NCBI GenBank assembly: GCA_030064835.1
Contig: JASJEE010000061.1
Location: forward strand, 1-36,710
Source of the DNA: Microcoleaceae cyanobacterium MO_207.B10
GTDB taxonomy: Bacteria > Cyanobacteriota > Cyanobacteriia > Cyanobacteriales > Microcoleaceae
Reading direction: 5' to 3'
Length of the DNA stretch: 36,710 nucleotides
Shown: in pieces, positions 1 to 9,176 of the stretch
How the letters are laid out: every line of letters starts with the position of its first letter
Position numbering within the stretch: position 1 is the stretch's first letter
Translations under genes and position numbers: made by a program
Notes under the pieces: generated by a model
The model's database searches: none
What the model saw: only the letters and a program-made list of their open reading frames with translations
Told to the model about the DNA's origin: nothing

Positions 1-190
1 CAACTTTTCCATTTTATATATTTACGAGAATACCTTATTGCCAGCTTTAGACAACGCATCTTTAGCTATCTGTAAAGCCAGTAAATTCATTGCTAAAATC
101 TAGAATGAAATGACCCTGCTTAAGTAACTGACAATAAAATTTAGCAATTACTCATAATTTAAGTATTAAAATGCTCAAGGCTAGATTACT
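1..190. other. Left edge, no assigned gene
   Basis: AT-rich sequence. Frame 1 is open from base 1 to a TAA at 73-75 (24 codons) and could be the tail of a gene that begins outside the window. It is too short to recognise, so no gene is called. Confidence 0.3.
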
Positions 191-654
191 AATTAGGATT
201 TGCTGATTAACTATTAAAGCATTTACAGATAAAGACTCAAGTCTTTTTTTCTAGAAAAAAGTGCCAGCTTTTAGTAGCTAATACCAAATTCTAACAGGGC
301 TGTTAGTATAGGTATGATAAAGTCGAGGTGAAGAATAAAGCTTCAGTTATCTAGGAGAGACAGAAGAAGGAAGAGGGCAAAATTAGATATTTCCCAAGTT
401 TTTACACAAACGATAACAACGGATATGATATTAAAGGGGGAGGCTTCAAGATGGAATTTTCCAATTATTAATAATTAATTATTAATAATTCGGTGAGTAT
501 TTTTAGCAGACAAGGGCATAAAAATTGATCGACAATTTTTTCTCCTACTTTTACTTTTTCTATAATGCTCATTCCTCCTAACTCATGTAGGGGCAAATGG
601 CCATTACCCCCTACTACTACTCACGCCTATAACTTTTTTAGCAAACCCTAATTA
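191..654. mobile_element. MITE-like element, family A (TAGGRTTTGCTGA ends), copy 1
   Basis: The left end reads AATTAGGATTTGCTGATTAA and the right end reads TTTTTTAGCAAACCCTAATT, an imperfect terminal inverted repeat. The left 90 bases also resemble, in inverted orientation, the right part of the element at 33886-34179 (shared AAAGCATTKACAGATAAAG and GTRCCAGCTTTT). There is no transposase ORF inside. The interior holds an AT-rich near-palindrome at about 464-490. The pairing of ends is seen; mobility is inferred. Confidence 0.5.
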
Positions 655-736
655 TTGGTTTACCTTAAACTTAAATAATAACTCTTAACTTTTCAGATGC
701 CAAAGCTAAATCACCGAATATAATTATCCTTAACTT

Positions 737-1585
737 TTATCCTAATTCTACAGTCGTAACACCCCAGATTTTAGTCCGATCAAGATTAGGTTTTTCAGCA
801 GTGTACATTCTCACACATTCAAAGACTGGTTTCATTTGATAACTTTCTACTAAACTAAGAGCCTGTTTGTTAACATCAGGAACATCAATATAAACATTTT
901 GGTTCTGAGAATAAGTACATAAAGCCAAAAATATTTTTGCCGCTAGTTCTTGATTTTCGGCAAATAAAGGACCTATCCTAAATCCTTCGGTAGATTTTCT
1001 AATAACTCCATAACCCACTAAATTTCCATCATTAACTATTCCATAACCAGTGCCATGAGATTGATTAATCCATGTTTTGAGGAAATGGGGACGCTCTGCG
1101 GGAAAATAATGACTATCATAAAGGCAAATTTGCTCAAAATTTATAGTTTTTAAATCTCTGATATCTTCAGATATTGAACCTGATATTATCCCTTGATAAC
1201 GCAAATGATGATGAGCAGGTTTAAACCCAGATTTTTTATAAGTATCAACTTGTTCTAAAACAGCATCTAAAGCAGCAGGTTGATTGTCAATTAACCGTAA
1301 AGCCTCCTGCCAGATTTTGATCCCAAATCCTTGTTTTCTCCATTCTGGTTTGACCATATAGATACCAATAAAACTAAACTTTTGATTATATCTAACTGCA
1401 GAAATACAACTAATTGGTTGTCCGTTCAATTCTCCAATTAAAAAACCTTTGGGGTCAGCAACATAAAAATTATTGGCATCATCAATACCAGGATTCCATC
1501 CCTCATCAGCAGCCCAACTTAAAGCTAATTTTAAGTCAGTTATAGTCATAGTCCGAACCAGAAAATTATCTTCAGTAATAGGCAT
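737..1585 (-). CDS. GNAT family N-acetyltransferase, two-domain
   Basis: This is a predicted cytosolic acetyl-CoA-dependent N-acyltransferase of unknown substrate. The N-terminal half (about residues 8-130) has a GNAT fold: a beta-strand segment ending in YMVKPEWRKQGFGIKIW, where R-K-Q-G-F-G is the acetyl-CoA-binding Q/RxxGxG/A motif. The C-terminal half (about 150-275) resembles the second domain of YitH-like acetyltransferases, with a GYGVIRKSTEGFRIGPLFAE stretch. At 282 residues the length fits that two-domain family. It starts with ATG and has no clear Shine-Dalgarno. It lies 27 bases downstream of the membrane acyltransferase on the same strand, so the two may be co-transcribed. Family assignment is fairly sure; the substrate cannot be read from sequence. 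Confidence 0.85.
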   Translation of the reverse strand: MPITEDNFLVRTMTITDLKLALSWAADEGWNPGIDDANNFYVADPKGFLIGELNGQPISCISAVRYNQKFSFIGIYMVKPEWRKQGFGIKIWQEALRLIDNQPAALDAVLEQVDTYKKSGFKPAHHHLRYQGIISGSISEDIRDLKTINFEQICLYDSHYFPAERPHFLKTWINQSHGTGYGIVNDGNLVGYGVIRKSTEGFRIGPLFAENQELAAKIFLALCTYSQNQNVYIDVPDVNKQALSLVESYQMKPVFECVRMYTAEKPNLDRTKIWGVTTVELG

Positions 1586-1612
1586 TTTTAAATACTTAAC
1601 TCAAAATATTAA

Positions 1613-2734
1613 TTAAACTTTGAAAAACCAACCCCGACGATACATAAATTCAGAAATTCCCCACCAAAATAATACATTCACAATAGCAAAGAGCAAAGAA
1701 CCGTTTAAGTCTCCTGCCCAAGATTGAAAAAATTGTTCATATATCCAAGTTTTGATAGTAGGAGCGTTTTCTCCACTACCAATATTGTTATAAATCATCA
1801 GTCTGGCCAAAAACCCAGAAGCGACAAATATAAAAATGGCATTCAAGCCCATCACTTCAAATGGCCTGCCCCATTTTTGCCAACCTCGAACTTCGATCAC
1901 TTCATAACAGGCAGCTAGTAAAAGTAAGGCCCATCCGGCGGTAAATATAACATAGGAACTTGTCCATAAAGCCTTATTAATGGGAAAAAATAGTCCCCAA
2001 ATATATCCCACTACTACACAGCTGAGACCAAAAATGATTAAATTCAGGCTGGTTCGACTTTTCCTTGGTTGATGCTTGAGCCATTCCCCTGGAAAGTAAC
2101 CAATGAGAATCGTGACTATGGCTGGTAAAGTGCTGAATAGACCTTCTGGGTCGTAGGGTTTACCATCCCAAAGATGTTGTTGGGTCAAAATTAGGCGATC
2201 TACATAACCGCCAAAATTGCCTTCTGGGGAGAGGTTGCCAGCACCGTAACCGGGAATAGGGATAAGTTGCATGGCTGCCCAATATCCAATTAGTAAGGTG
2301 GCGCAAAGATAGTAAAGTTGTTTTCGGGAGAGGTTGAGAATGGCTAAGGCAGCAAGGAGGTAGGCTAAACTAATACGTTGCAATACTCCCATGATGCGAA
2401 TTGTGGCCAATTTGTAAGAGGGAAAGCCATTTAGTAGTAAACCGAAGAGAAAAAGTATTAGACATCGTTGTATAATTCTTTTGTAAACTTGTATATTAGG
2501 TTGGTTTTCTTGGGTGTATTTGGACAAGGAAAAAGCCATTGCTACACCTGCAATAAATAAGAAAAATGGAAAGACTAAATCGGTAGGGGTGCAGCCATGC
2601 CATTCTGCGTGGAGCAAAAGGGGATAAACATGATTCCAACTGCCAGGGTTGTTGACAAGAATCATGCTAGCAATGGTGATGCCACGAAATAGGTCGAGGG
2701 ATTTTAGGCGCATTTTGTTGTGTTTTGTATTCAC
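1613..2734 (-). CDS. Membrane acyltransferase, DUF5009/HGSNAT-like
   Basis: This is a polytopic inner-membrane protein related to heparan-alpha-glucosaminide N-acetyltransferase and YeiB-like proteins, which move acetyl groups across a membrane. The N-terminus contains the family hallmark RLKSLDLFRGITIASMILVN, followed by LHAEWHGCTPTDLVFPFFLF with the His that carries the acetyl group in HGSNAT. About ten hydrophobic segments span the rest, including ILFLFGLLLNGFP and MGVLQRISLAYLLAALAIL. The open frame begins at a GTG; an ATG seven codons in (2713) precedes the conserved RLKSLD block and is the likelier start. Neither has a convincing ribosome site. The acceptor in cyanobacteria is unknown, perhaps a cell-wall or exported sugar (inference). 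Confidence 0.85.
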   Translation of the reverse strand: MNTKHNKMRLKSLDLFRGITIASMILVNNPGSWNHVYPLLLHAEWHGCTPTDLVFPFFLFIAGVAMAFSLSKYTQENQPNIQVYKRIIQRCLILFLFGLLLNGFPSYKLATIRIMGVLQRISLAYLLAALAILNLSRKQLYYLCATLLIGYWAAMQLIPIPGYGAGNLSPEGNFGGYVDRLILTQQHLWDGKPYDPEGLFSTLPAIVTILIGYFPGEWLKHQPRKSRTSLNLIIFGLSCVVVGYIWGLFFPINKALWTSSYVIFTAGWALLLLAACYEVIEVRGWQKWGRPFEVMGLNAIFIFVASGFLARLMIYNNIGSGENAPTIKTWIYEQFFQSWAGDLNGSLLFAIVNVLFWWGISEFMYRRGWFFKV

Positions 2735-2848
2735 AGCAAAAAATAATAAGTTTTGGAGAATGGAAATGTGAATTCTATTCTAAGATTGAATACCATAAAC
2801 TTTGTAGTAAAAACAATTTACTAAAAATTTTCAAGAGGAATTTAATTA

Positions 2849-3853
2849 ATGGTTAAAAAGGATAATTATAACTTCATTTCTGAACCAGTTTTTCTAGTAG
2901 GTGCTGAACGTTCGGGGACTACAGTTCTGAGATTAATGCTAGACCACCATCCTCAGATAGCTTTTAATAACGAATTTGAGTATGCAGTTGATTTGGTTTC
3001 AGATGAGGGTAAGTGGCCAGAGATGGACAGATATTATGAGTGGTTGGAAACTAATCGTATCTTTCTGGGGAGTGGTTTTGAGATAGACCGTAGCTTGAGT
3101 TACCCTGAACTGATAGATAGTTTTCTACGCCAGAAACGTGATCGGGCAGGTAAACCATTTGTAGGGGCAACAGTTCATCGTCATTTTAATTGGTTACTTG
3201 ATATTTGGCCTGATGCTCGCTTTATCCATATACTTAGAGATGGCAGAGATGTTGCCCGTTCTAATATAGGTATGGGCTGGGCAGGTAATGTTTGGACTGG
3301 AGTAAACCGTTGGGTAGAAGCCGAACAGTTATGGACAAAGCTAAAAGAAATTATTCCTGAAAATCGACGCACTGAGTTAACCTATGAAAATCTGATTTCA
3401 GAACCCGTTCTAGTTTTGACGCAGCTATGCGAATTTATAGGTGTTCCATATAATGAAGCAATGCTAAGTTATCCTGAGACTAGTCCCTATGAGTTGCCAG
3501 ATAAAAAATATGTTGCACAGTGGAAAATAAAAATGTCGGAATATGAGATTCGATTGGTAGAATCTAAAGCAGGAAATATGCTAGAAGAACGGGGATATGA
3601 ACTTAGTGGGTTACCTATATTGATAGTTAACAGTACAACCAAGCTTAGACTAAAATTTCAAGATAAGTTAGAACGAATCAAATACCGGGTTAACCGTCTA
3701 GGTTTAGGCTTATATATAGAAGACTATTTATCAAGGCATCTAGGCTCTGAAAAATGGGAAAAAGCAGTAAAATTAAAAATTGTAAATATGCAGCAAGCAG
3801 GGATGCGAAAAAATGTTGAAAGAAAGATGAAAGAAAAAGGTAAAAGTCAGTAG
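2849..3853 (+). CDS. Sulfotransferase family protein
   Basis: This is a probable PAPS-dependent sulfotransferase acting on a carbohydrate, lipid or small metabolite. The N-terminus has the 5'-phosphosulfate loop, PVFLVGAERSGTTVLRLML (residues about 13-31). The 3'-phosphate-binding segment ARFIHILRDGRDVARSN follows near residues 122-140. The usual later block EDLISEPVxxLxxLCEFIG is represented by YENLISEPVLVLTQLCEFIG. The last 90 residues are basic and variable, as is common in bacterial members. The ATG follows GAGGAA at 2835-2840, a good ribosome site. It points away from the membrane acyltransferase, so 2735-2848 should hold both promoters. Substrate unknown; the TPR-oxygenase gene downstream is too distant (about 600 bases) to assume an operon. 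Confidence 0.88.
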   Translation: MVKKDNYNFISEPVFLVGAERSGTTVLRLMLDHHPQIAFNNEFEYAVDLVSDEGKWPEMDRYYEWLETNRIFLGSGFEIDRSLSYPELIDSFLRQKRDRAGKPFVGATVHRHFNWLLDIWPDARFIHILRDGRDVARSNIGMGWAGNVWTGVNRWVEAEQLWTKLKEIIPENRRTELTYENLISEPVLVLTQLCEFIGVPYNEAMLSYPETSPYELPDKKYVAQWKIKMSEYEIRLVESKAGNMLEERGYELSGLPILIVNSTTKLRLKFQDKLERIKYRVNRLGLGLYIEDYLSRHLGSEKWEKAVKLKIVNMQQAGMRKNVERKMKEKGKSQ

Positions 3854-3855
3854 CC

Positions 3856-3915
3856 TATGAAAATATGATTTCAGAATATGAAAAATTAATAATAGTATTT
3901 AAACAGGTTGGTTAA
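3856..3915 (+). pseudogene. Short sulfotransferase-like remnant
   Basis: Just after the sulfotransferase stop, a 20-codon frame reads YENMISEYEKLIIVFKQVG then stop. It mirrors the family motif YENLISEP..L..LCEFIG of the intact gene, and the DNA shares CCTATGAAAATNTGATTTCA with 3381-3400. It lies in a different frame from the intact gene, so it looks like the relic of a second, deleted copy. The match is short and chance cannot be excluded. Confidence 0.3.
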
Positions 3916-4451
3916 AAAAATAACTGAAAAATGGGTAAAATTTAGAGCAAAGTCACCTAAATCCTAAATCATATGCGTTTCGCCTGATTAAAAAGTTTTA
4001 TTAAAATTTTCAGGGTATTTCTGACATCTGCGTTTAATCATAGTTAGTGATAACGAAGCTCGAAAATAAGCAGAAAGTATTTTGAGACACTGATCGATTA
4101 AAAATATTTTGGATAATTATTTATGTGTGGGATAATATCAATTTGTTAGCTAAAAAACAAGAAGAAAAGGAGGTATTTTATAGTCATTTTAAAGATAAGT
4201 AGCTAACTCAAATATTTTTTAAGAATTATTAGGCTCTGTAAACTAGACCCTTACTAACAGAAATATCAACTTCAGCCTAAATAGAAAATTTATTAATAGC
4301 AAATTTTACAGAGTATTGGTACAGACATATGTATTGTTTACAAACTCTCTATGATATTAATTGAGATGAATTATCCCAACCAACTTTGATAGAGAAACAG
4401 TCTAATGAAATTTAATTCTGTTGGTAAAAAATCTAGAAACAAGTAATTTGA
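3916..4451. other. AT-rich spacer
   Basis: No convincing gene, RNA or strong hairpin was seen. A 13-codon ATG frame ends 12 bases before the TTG of the following TPR gene. The spacer presumably holds that gene's promoter and leader. Confidence 0.4.
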
Positions 4452-6227
4452 TTGAAAAAAGTGAACCGAGAACAAAGAAGAAAGGCAGTAAAAAGTCAAA
4501 ACAAAAATCTACCTCCTAATAATCTTCCAGCAAATGCCTTATCCTATGCTCTATCTTTTCATAAGGGTGGGCAACTCCAAGAGGCAAAAATTATCTATGA
4601 AAAGCTTATAGAAGCCGAACCAAATAATTCTCAAGTCTTAAATTATTTGGGGGTACTAAAAGCTCAAATGGGAGATAATAAAAGCGCCATAAATCTAATA
4701 AATAGGGCGATTAATCTAGAACCAGATAATTTTGGCTATCTTAATAATCTCGGCAATACTTATCGAGCAGCCCAACAATTGGATGATGCTATAGACTGTT
4801 ATCAACGGGCTATCCAAGTTAATCAAAATTCGGCTGATTCTCACTTAAATTTAGGTATTGCTTTTACCGAAAAGGGAATGGTAAATGAGGCGATCGCTAG
4901 CCTTGAAAAAGCTAAAAGTATTAACAAAAATCATCCCCGGATTAATATTACACTGGGCGACTTATTCCAGACTCAAGGTAAATTAGATGAGGCAATATCT
5001 TATTATATTAAAGCTCTTTCAATAGTACCAAATTCTTTTGATGCTTTGTCATCTTTGGGTATGGCTTTTTATCGTCGTGGTAACTTGAAAGAATCACAAA
5101 AAGCTTATCAACAAGCATTGGAAATTAATCCTCATTCTACGGAAGCTTTGACTAATATTGCTGCTACTTTTTACGAACAGGGAAGAGTTGATGTAGCGGA
5201 AGCTTGTTATCAGGCAGTTATTGATTTAATTCCTACTTCTGCTGATGCTCATATTAACCTTGGTTTTCTGTTGAGTCAACAAGAAAAACATGAGGAAGCT
5301 ATTAAATTTTATCAGGAAGCATTAAAGCAGGATAAAAAGTCTGTGAATGCTATGGCAGGTTTGGCAGAAACTCTTGGGAAACAGTATCAGTGGGAAGAAG
5401 CAATAAAGCTTTATCAAAAGATTATTCAACTTCATTCTAATTCACCTGATGCTTATGCAAAATTAGGAATAGCTTTACGAGAAGTGGGTAAGTATGAGGA
5501 GGCGATCGCTCAATTTCAAAAAGCTATAAATATTAATAATAGAGATATTAAAGCTTATGCTCATCTTGGTTTAGCACTTCAAGATGTAGGCAAAAATTCC
5601 GAGGCTAAGTCAATTTTTAATTGTTCAGAATTAGTTGCGAAATATCAGTTTTCTGAAATACAGGGATGGGATAGTTTAGATGCTTATAATACTGCTCTAA
5701 AAAACTATATTTATCAACATCCCACTCTTCTTAAAGATAGACCAGGTAAACCAATAAATAAAGGTCGTCAAACCTACGAAATTTTTACGGATAATGATCC
5801 GGTTATGGTGGCACTTAGTAAAAAGATTAATGGTTGTCTCAATGATTATTTTAGTAGTTGCGCTGCCAAGTCTAATAATTTATTTTTTAGTAATTTACCC
5901 TCAAATTGGAAACTCAGTGGTTGGGCAGTTGTTTTAGAATCAGAAGGATTTCAAAACTCTCATATTCATCCTGAAAGTTATTGTAGTGGTGTTTATTATA
6001 TTGAAGTTCCAAATAGCGTCCGAGAAAATAATACTGGGGAAGGTTATTTGAATTTTGGTACTTCCTTTCTTTCAGAATTAGAAGCTGCAAATAAACAAAA
6101 GTATATGATTAAACCCGAATGTGGTTTGCTGGTAATTTTCCCATCTTATTTTTGGCATTCTACGATTCCATTTACTGGGGATAGTGACCGAATTTGTATT
6201 TCTTTTAATCTGATTCCTATGGATTAA
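4452..6227 (+). CDS. TPR protein with C-terminal 2OG-Fe(II) oxygenase-like domain
   Basis: Residues about 30-395 form roughly eleven tetratricopeptide repeats, each with the spacing A..LG......A...Y..AL...P, giving a helical scaffold for protein partners. Residues about 400-591 match the putative 2-oxoglutarate/Fe(II) oxygenase family (2OG-FeII_Oxy_5). SHIHPESYCSGVYYIEVP carries His504 and His506, FWHSTIPF carries His569, and DRICISFN carries Arg580, the expected metal and 2OG-anchoring positions. The frame opens with TTG; a GTG three codons later (4461) is equally possible, and neither has a clear ribosome site. A strong hairpin-T-run terminator follows at 6303. Such fusions may hydroxylate a peptide or small molecule held by the TPRs (inference). 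The N-terminal 20 residues are very basic. Confidence 0.85.
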   Translation: MKKVNREQRRKAVKSQNKNLPPNNLPANALSYALSFHKGGQLQEAKIIYEKLIEAEPNNSQVLNYLGVLKAQMGDNKSAINLINRAINLEPDNFGYLNNLGNTYRAAQQLDDAIDCYQRAIQVNQNSADSHLNLGIAFTEKGMVNEAIASLEKAKSINKNHPRINITLGDLFQTQGKLDEAISYYIKALSIVPNSFDALSSLGMAFYRRGNLKESQKAYQQALEINPHSTEALTNIAATFYEQGRVDVAEACYQAVIDLIPTSADAHINLGFLLSQQEKHEEAIKFYQEALKQDKKSVNAMAGLAETLGKQYQWEEAIKLYQKIIQLHSNSPDAYAKLGIALREVGKYEEAIAQFQKAININNRDIKAYAHLGLALQDVGKNSEAKSIFNCSELVAKYQFSEIQGWDSLDAYNTALKNYIYQHPTLLKDRPGKPINKGRQTYEIFTDNDPVMVALSKKINGCLNDYFSSCAAKSNNLFFSNLPSNWKLSGWAVVLESEGFQNSHIHPESYCSGVYYIEVPNSVRENNTGEGYLNFGTSFLSELEAANKQKYMIKPECGLLVIFPSYFWHSTIPFTGDSDRICISFNLIPMD

Positions 6228-6302
6228 AATTTAGGGTGAATTTGACTAGAGTAAGTTAAATATATGATGTTTAAAAATATCATCTATTTATTTGTAACCA
6301 CA

Positions 6303-6333
6303 ATGCCGTCTCCACGACGGCATGGATTTTTTT
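6303..6333 (+). terminator. Rho-independent terminator of the TPR-oxygenase gene
   Basis: A perfect 8-bp stem ATGCCGTC / GACGGCAT with a TCCAC loop is followed after GGA by seven T. It lies 76 bases past the stop codon. Confidence 0.75.
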
Positions 6334-6341
6334 ACGCCTGG

Positions 6342-6397
6342 TATAACAGGGAAGAAAAAGAAAACTGTACTTCACGAGACTGAAAAAACGCTATATC
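6342..6397. repeat. Dispersed repeat, copy 1 (partner at 14409-14464)
   Basis: The segment starting AACAGGGAAGAAAAAGAAAA and continuing to CTATATCAAC is nearly the same as 14409-14464, which has AACAGGGAATAAAAAGAAAA and the same CTGTAYYTCACGARRCTGAA core. Neither copy codes for anything recognisable. Confidence 0.5.
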
Positions 6398-6449
6398 AAC
6401 TATATTGAACAAGGCAAGTTAAATAATTTGAAGCTACTACTATTCCGCC

Positions 6450-6608
6450 TTAATTTTTAGCTTTATAGATAGCTGCCGACGCAGCTATAATAGCTTCTTT
6501 TTCTCTCTTTCCATGTTCTGGAAAACAAACAACCTCTATAGAAGCCATTTGGTATCTATTTAACAAGTTACAAGTTGAATACCCATCTGGGTTTGATGAT
6601 TCTGAGAG
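6450..6608 (-). pseudogene. Unrecognised small ORF or gene tail
   Basis: A frame open for 53 codons ends at 6450. Its last part reads MASIEVVCFPEHGKREKEAI and then an Ala-rich helix ending IYKAKN. An ATG at 6548 would give a 32-residue protein; upstream in-frame sequence (CNLLNRYQ) continues the same style up to a TGA at 6609-6611, which suggests the tail of a longer decayed gene. The codons include a perfect hairpin, ATAGCTGC/GCAGCTAT. The family is not recognised. Confidence 0.3.
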
Positions 6609-6855
6609 TCATTTTTCGTGATTCTTCGGTCTTTTGAACCCTGATAGTTGTTAAGCTTCTGAAAACGCCTTTTCTGAAGGCTTTGTATTTCAACAAAAGC
6701 TCTCAAATGGGTTCTATAGAGATATCCCTTAACAAAATCTCCTTATAGTTTTAAACATAGTCGTTAAACCTCTTGCCTTATTTATTCATTGTTTAGCTAA
6801 TGTTATTACTAAATAAACAAACAGAAAATTTAGTTAATTCAAGCAAAAAATTATC

Positions 6856-7524
6856 TCAGCTATTAACAATTATTTTCTCAGAAAAAATCTCAGTTTCTAC
6901 AATCTGTAACATCGTCTCAACACTTGCATTATGATTTAGGAAAGAAAACAAATGTTTGTAGCAAAGTTTGCCCTCCTGGTCTAATAAAAATTGCCCTGGT
7001 AAAGGAGCTCCTAAAGCTTGACCTAGTTGGTAATTTCTAAACACCTGACAACTGGGATCGCTAAGTAACGACATTTTTAAGCTTAAATCTTGGACAACTA
7101 TTTTACTTTTTTCCTCGTCCGTACTCGTAATCATTAATACTTCTACTCCTCGCTCTACAAACTTGTCATAATTGTTGTTTAAAGCCAATATATGAGGAAA
7201 GCAAAAGGGGCAATATTGTTTTTCAGTAAAGATGCGAGTGAAAGCCAGTAAAACTGGAGTTACTCCCCAATAGCTTGATAACCTAATTAACCCGCCATTT
7301 TTAATATCTGGCAACTCAAAATCCGGAGTCTTTTTTCCTTGATTTAAAGCATTTACAGGTGGAATTGGTAAGAGGTTTTGAAAAAACCTTTGATTAAATA
7401 AACCGCTAAAGTCAGTGGAAGTTAGCATAGCTATAAAATTTTTTTCAAAGTCTTTTAAATCTAAAACTCCAACACTTTTAGCGACAAATTCTCCGCTATA
7501 GTGTTGGAGTAGATATTCTATCAA
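6856..7524 (-). CDS. Peroxiredoxin-like (AhpC/TSA fold) redoxin
   Basis: This is a thioredoxin-fold redoxin. Residues about 68-215 cover the AhpC/TSA domain: TPDFELPDI at the start, then LLAFTRIFTEKQYCPFCFPH with a CPFC pair at the catalytic position in place of the usual PxxxTxxC, then GVEVLMITSTDEEKS and GAPLPGQFLLDQEGKL. Membership of the fold is clear; peroxidase activity is not, because the normal peroxidatic threonine context is missing. The frame opens with a TTG at 7524, but an ATG at codon 33 (7428, MLTSTDFSGL) is the start I would expect from homologues as I recall them. It lies 188 bases downstream of the 2-Cys peroxiredoxin on the same strand, so a joint peroxide-defence role is plausible. 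Confidence 0.8.
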   Translation of the reverse strand: MIEYLLQHYSGEFVAKSVGVLDLKDFEKNFIAMLTSTDFSGLFNQRFFQNLLPIPPVNALNQGKKTPDFELPDIKNGGLIRLSSYWGVTPVLLAFTRIFTEKQYCPFCFPHILALNNNYDKFVERGVEVLMITSTDEEKSKIVVQDLSLKMSLLSDPSCQVFRNYQLGQALGAPLPGQFLLDQEGKLCYKHLFSFLNHNASVETMLQIVETEIFSEKIIVNS

Positions 7525-7712
7525 ATTTATGAAGTATTTTGTTGACCAAAAAATAAGGTATCAAGCTTTCTTTTAACGGGATGAAAAAAAGTAAATCCCC
7601 ACTTGCAGGGGGACAAGGTTCAGTATTTCAAGCCTCTTGCTCCAACTAGAGAACTGATAACTGATAACTGAAATGACTTCCTACCTTTGCTCTGGAATTA
7701 CTGATCAACTCC

Positions 7713-8312
7713 TCATTGAACTGCAGCAAAGAATTCTTTAGATTTTATTGGATCAGGATTCATTGTTTTATCTCCTGGTTTCCATCCTGCTGGACAAACT
7801 TCATCTGGATGAGCTTGCACATACTGAATAGCTTGCAAAGTGCGGAGGGTTTCATCCACATTACGACCAAAAGCAAGATTATTAATTGTTGCGTGCTGGA
7901 TCATACCTTCTTTATCAATAATAAATAGGCCACGCAGAGCTATACCCGCTTCTGGGTCAAGCACATTGTAGGCAGCGCTAATTTCTTTCTTAATATCAGA
8001 TATTAGAGGATAGTTAAGGTCACCCACACCACCAGACTTACGATCTGTTTGAATCCAAGCTAGATGAGAAAATTCACTGTCTACTGAAACGCCTAAAATT
8101 TCAGTGGACATTGACTCAAATTCTTTGTAGCGATCGCTAAAAGCTGTAACTTCGGTTGGGCAAACAAAAGTGAAATCTAGAGGATAGAAGAATAAAACTA
8201 CGTATTTACCACGGTAATCAGACAGTTTTATTGTCTCGAATTCCTGATCCACTACGGCTGTGGCAGTGAAATCGGGAGCCTCTTGGCCCACTCGCAGGCA
8301 TTCGTCTGTCAT
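7713..8312 (-). CDS. Typical 2-Cys peroxiredoxin
   Basis: This reduces H2O2 and alkyl hydroperoxides using thioredoxin in the cytosol. The peroxidatic site [20 protein letters not shown] contains Cys51 with the Pro44/Thr48 environment, and the resolving Cys173 is in [15 protein letters not shown]. The GGVG loop ([11 protein letters not shown]) and a C-terminal helix ending KEFFAAVQ are present. Those are the features of over-oxidation-sensitive enzymes, although the usual YF motif reads FF here. The 199-residue length is normal for cyanobacterial and chloroplast 2-Cys Prx. The ATG follows AAGGAG at a good spacing. This is one of the most certain calls in the window. Confidence 0.95.
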   Translation of the reverse strand: MTDECLRVGQEAPDFTATAVVDQEFETIKLSDYRGKYVVLFFYPLDFTFVCPTEVTAFSDRYKEFESMSTEILGVSVDSEFSHLAWIQTDRKSGGVGDLNYPLISDIKKEISAAYNVLDPEAGIALRGLFIIDKEGMIQHATINNLAFGRNVDETLRTLQAIQYVQAHPDEVCPAGWKPGDKTMNPDPIKSKEFFAAVQ

Positions 8313-8906
8313 GATTTAATTCTCCTTAAAATGACTTATTGACATTCCCCCAAATCAAGCAGGGGGAGTTTTTCTTCAAACACCTATCTTAACCTAGACG
8401 AATTGCTTAAGCTAAGTTAAGAGAGCAAATATTCCCAAACATTATTCCCGTGTTCCCGACGGTAGTTAATGACATTTGTTGTATTTTTAGCTTTCACAGA
8501 GTCCCAAAACGTTATTTTGGGTTACGCAACTAACTATTCGTGTTAATTTTTTACGTTTATCTGTATTTTACTTTAATTTAGATTTTAACTTAATGTCATC
8601 ATTGATTTCTCTATTGACTCAGTGGTTCATTGTTTTCTCTTAACTCCCTCTTTAATGACCATTCCCCCTGACTAATAACTAATTAATACTAACCACTGAC
8701 CACTAAACCTCACACCTATAACTTTTTTAGCAAATCCTATTGATTTTATGCCACAAGGAATGCTAATACAGTTAGGCAGCTTAGGTTTTCCAACACCATC
8801 CAGGCTATTTTTCACCTGAATTCGCAGTATGATTAATTTGCTTGAGGAAGCAGTCCATCAGGTAAGTTTCCTGGGGACTTATCCAACATTCATTAAATAT
8901 AAATTA
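8313..8906. other. Spacer upstream of the 2-Cys peroxiredoxin
   Basis: A CCCCC...GGGGG hairpin lies about 35 bases upstream of the peroxiredoxin start and may sit in its leader. The rest is AT-rich with no gene. The end of a family A repeat occurs at 8711-8740. Confidence 0.4.
8711..8740. mobile_element. Solo end of family A MITE
   Basis: CCTATAACTTTTTTAGCAAA is shared exactly with the right end of the element at 191-654 (bases 625-645), with near-identical flanks on both sides. No matching left end was found in the preceding 400 bases, so this is probably a truncated copy. Confidence 0.4.
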
Positions 8907-8979
8907 TGGCTCAGGCGGGATTTGAACCTGCGACCTTGGGCTTATGAGTCCCCTGCTCTAACCTCTGAGCTACTGAGCC
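8907..8979 (-). tRNA. tRNA-Met (anticodon CAT), elongator type
   Basis: On the minus strand the 73 bases fold as a cloverleaf. The acceptor stem is GGCTCAG/CTGAGCC with discriminator A, the D arm is GCTC..GAGC, and the anticodon arm is GGGGACTCATAAGCCC with CAT in the loop. The T arm GCAGGTTCAAATCCCGC carries the invariant TTC. CCA is not encoded. The 5' end GGCTCAG and paired first base point to an elongator rather than an initiator; a tRNA-Ile2 (lysidine) reading is possible but less likely. Confidence 0.93.
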
Positions 8980-9132
8980 TTATTTTTTTGCCATTTATAA
9001 TAATAGCATCTATTACCGGGTATTAGTCAAGATACTAATCAATTTTTTATCAAAACAAATCAACACCTATTAGTTTTACAAATCTCTGAGCATCTTTAAA
9101 TTTAGGCCCAATAATATGTTCAAGTGGATCTG

Positions 9133-9164
9133 AATTCCCATTCCTACCAGTGGTAATGGGAATT
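9133..9164 (-). terminator. Hairpin after the M23 peptidase gene
   Basis: A 10-bp stem AATTCCCATT / AATGGGAATT encloses a second small palindrome ACCA-G-TGGT. It starts 13 bases after the stop codon of the minus-strand peptidase gene. There is no long T-run after it, so it may stabilise the 3' end rather than act as a classic terminator. Confidence 0.5.
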
Positions 9165-9176
9165 GTCACACAAGTC

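Noticed and set aside
1-75. Tail of an upstream gene
   Set aside because: Only 24 open codons with no recognisable motif.
8829-9026. 65-codon plus-strand ORF
   Set aside because: It is read across the antisense of tRNA-Met.
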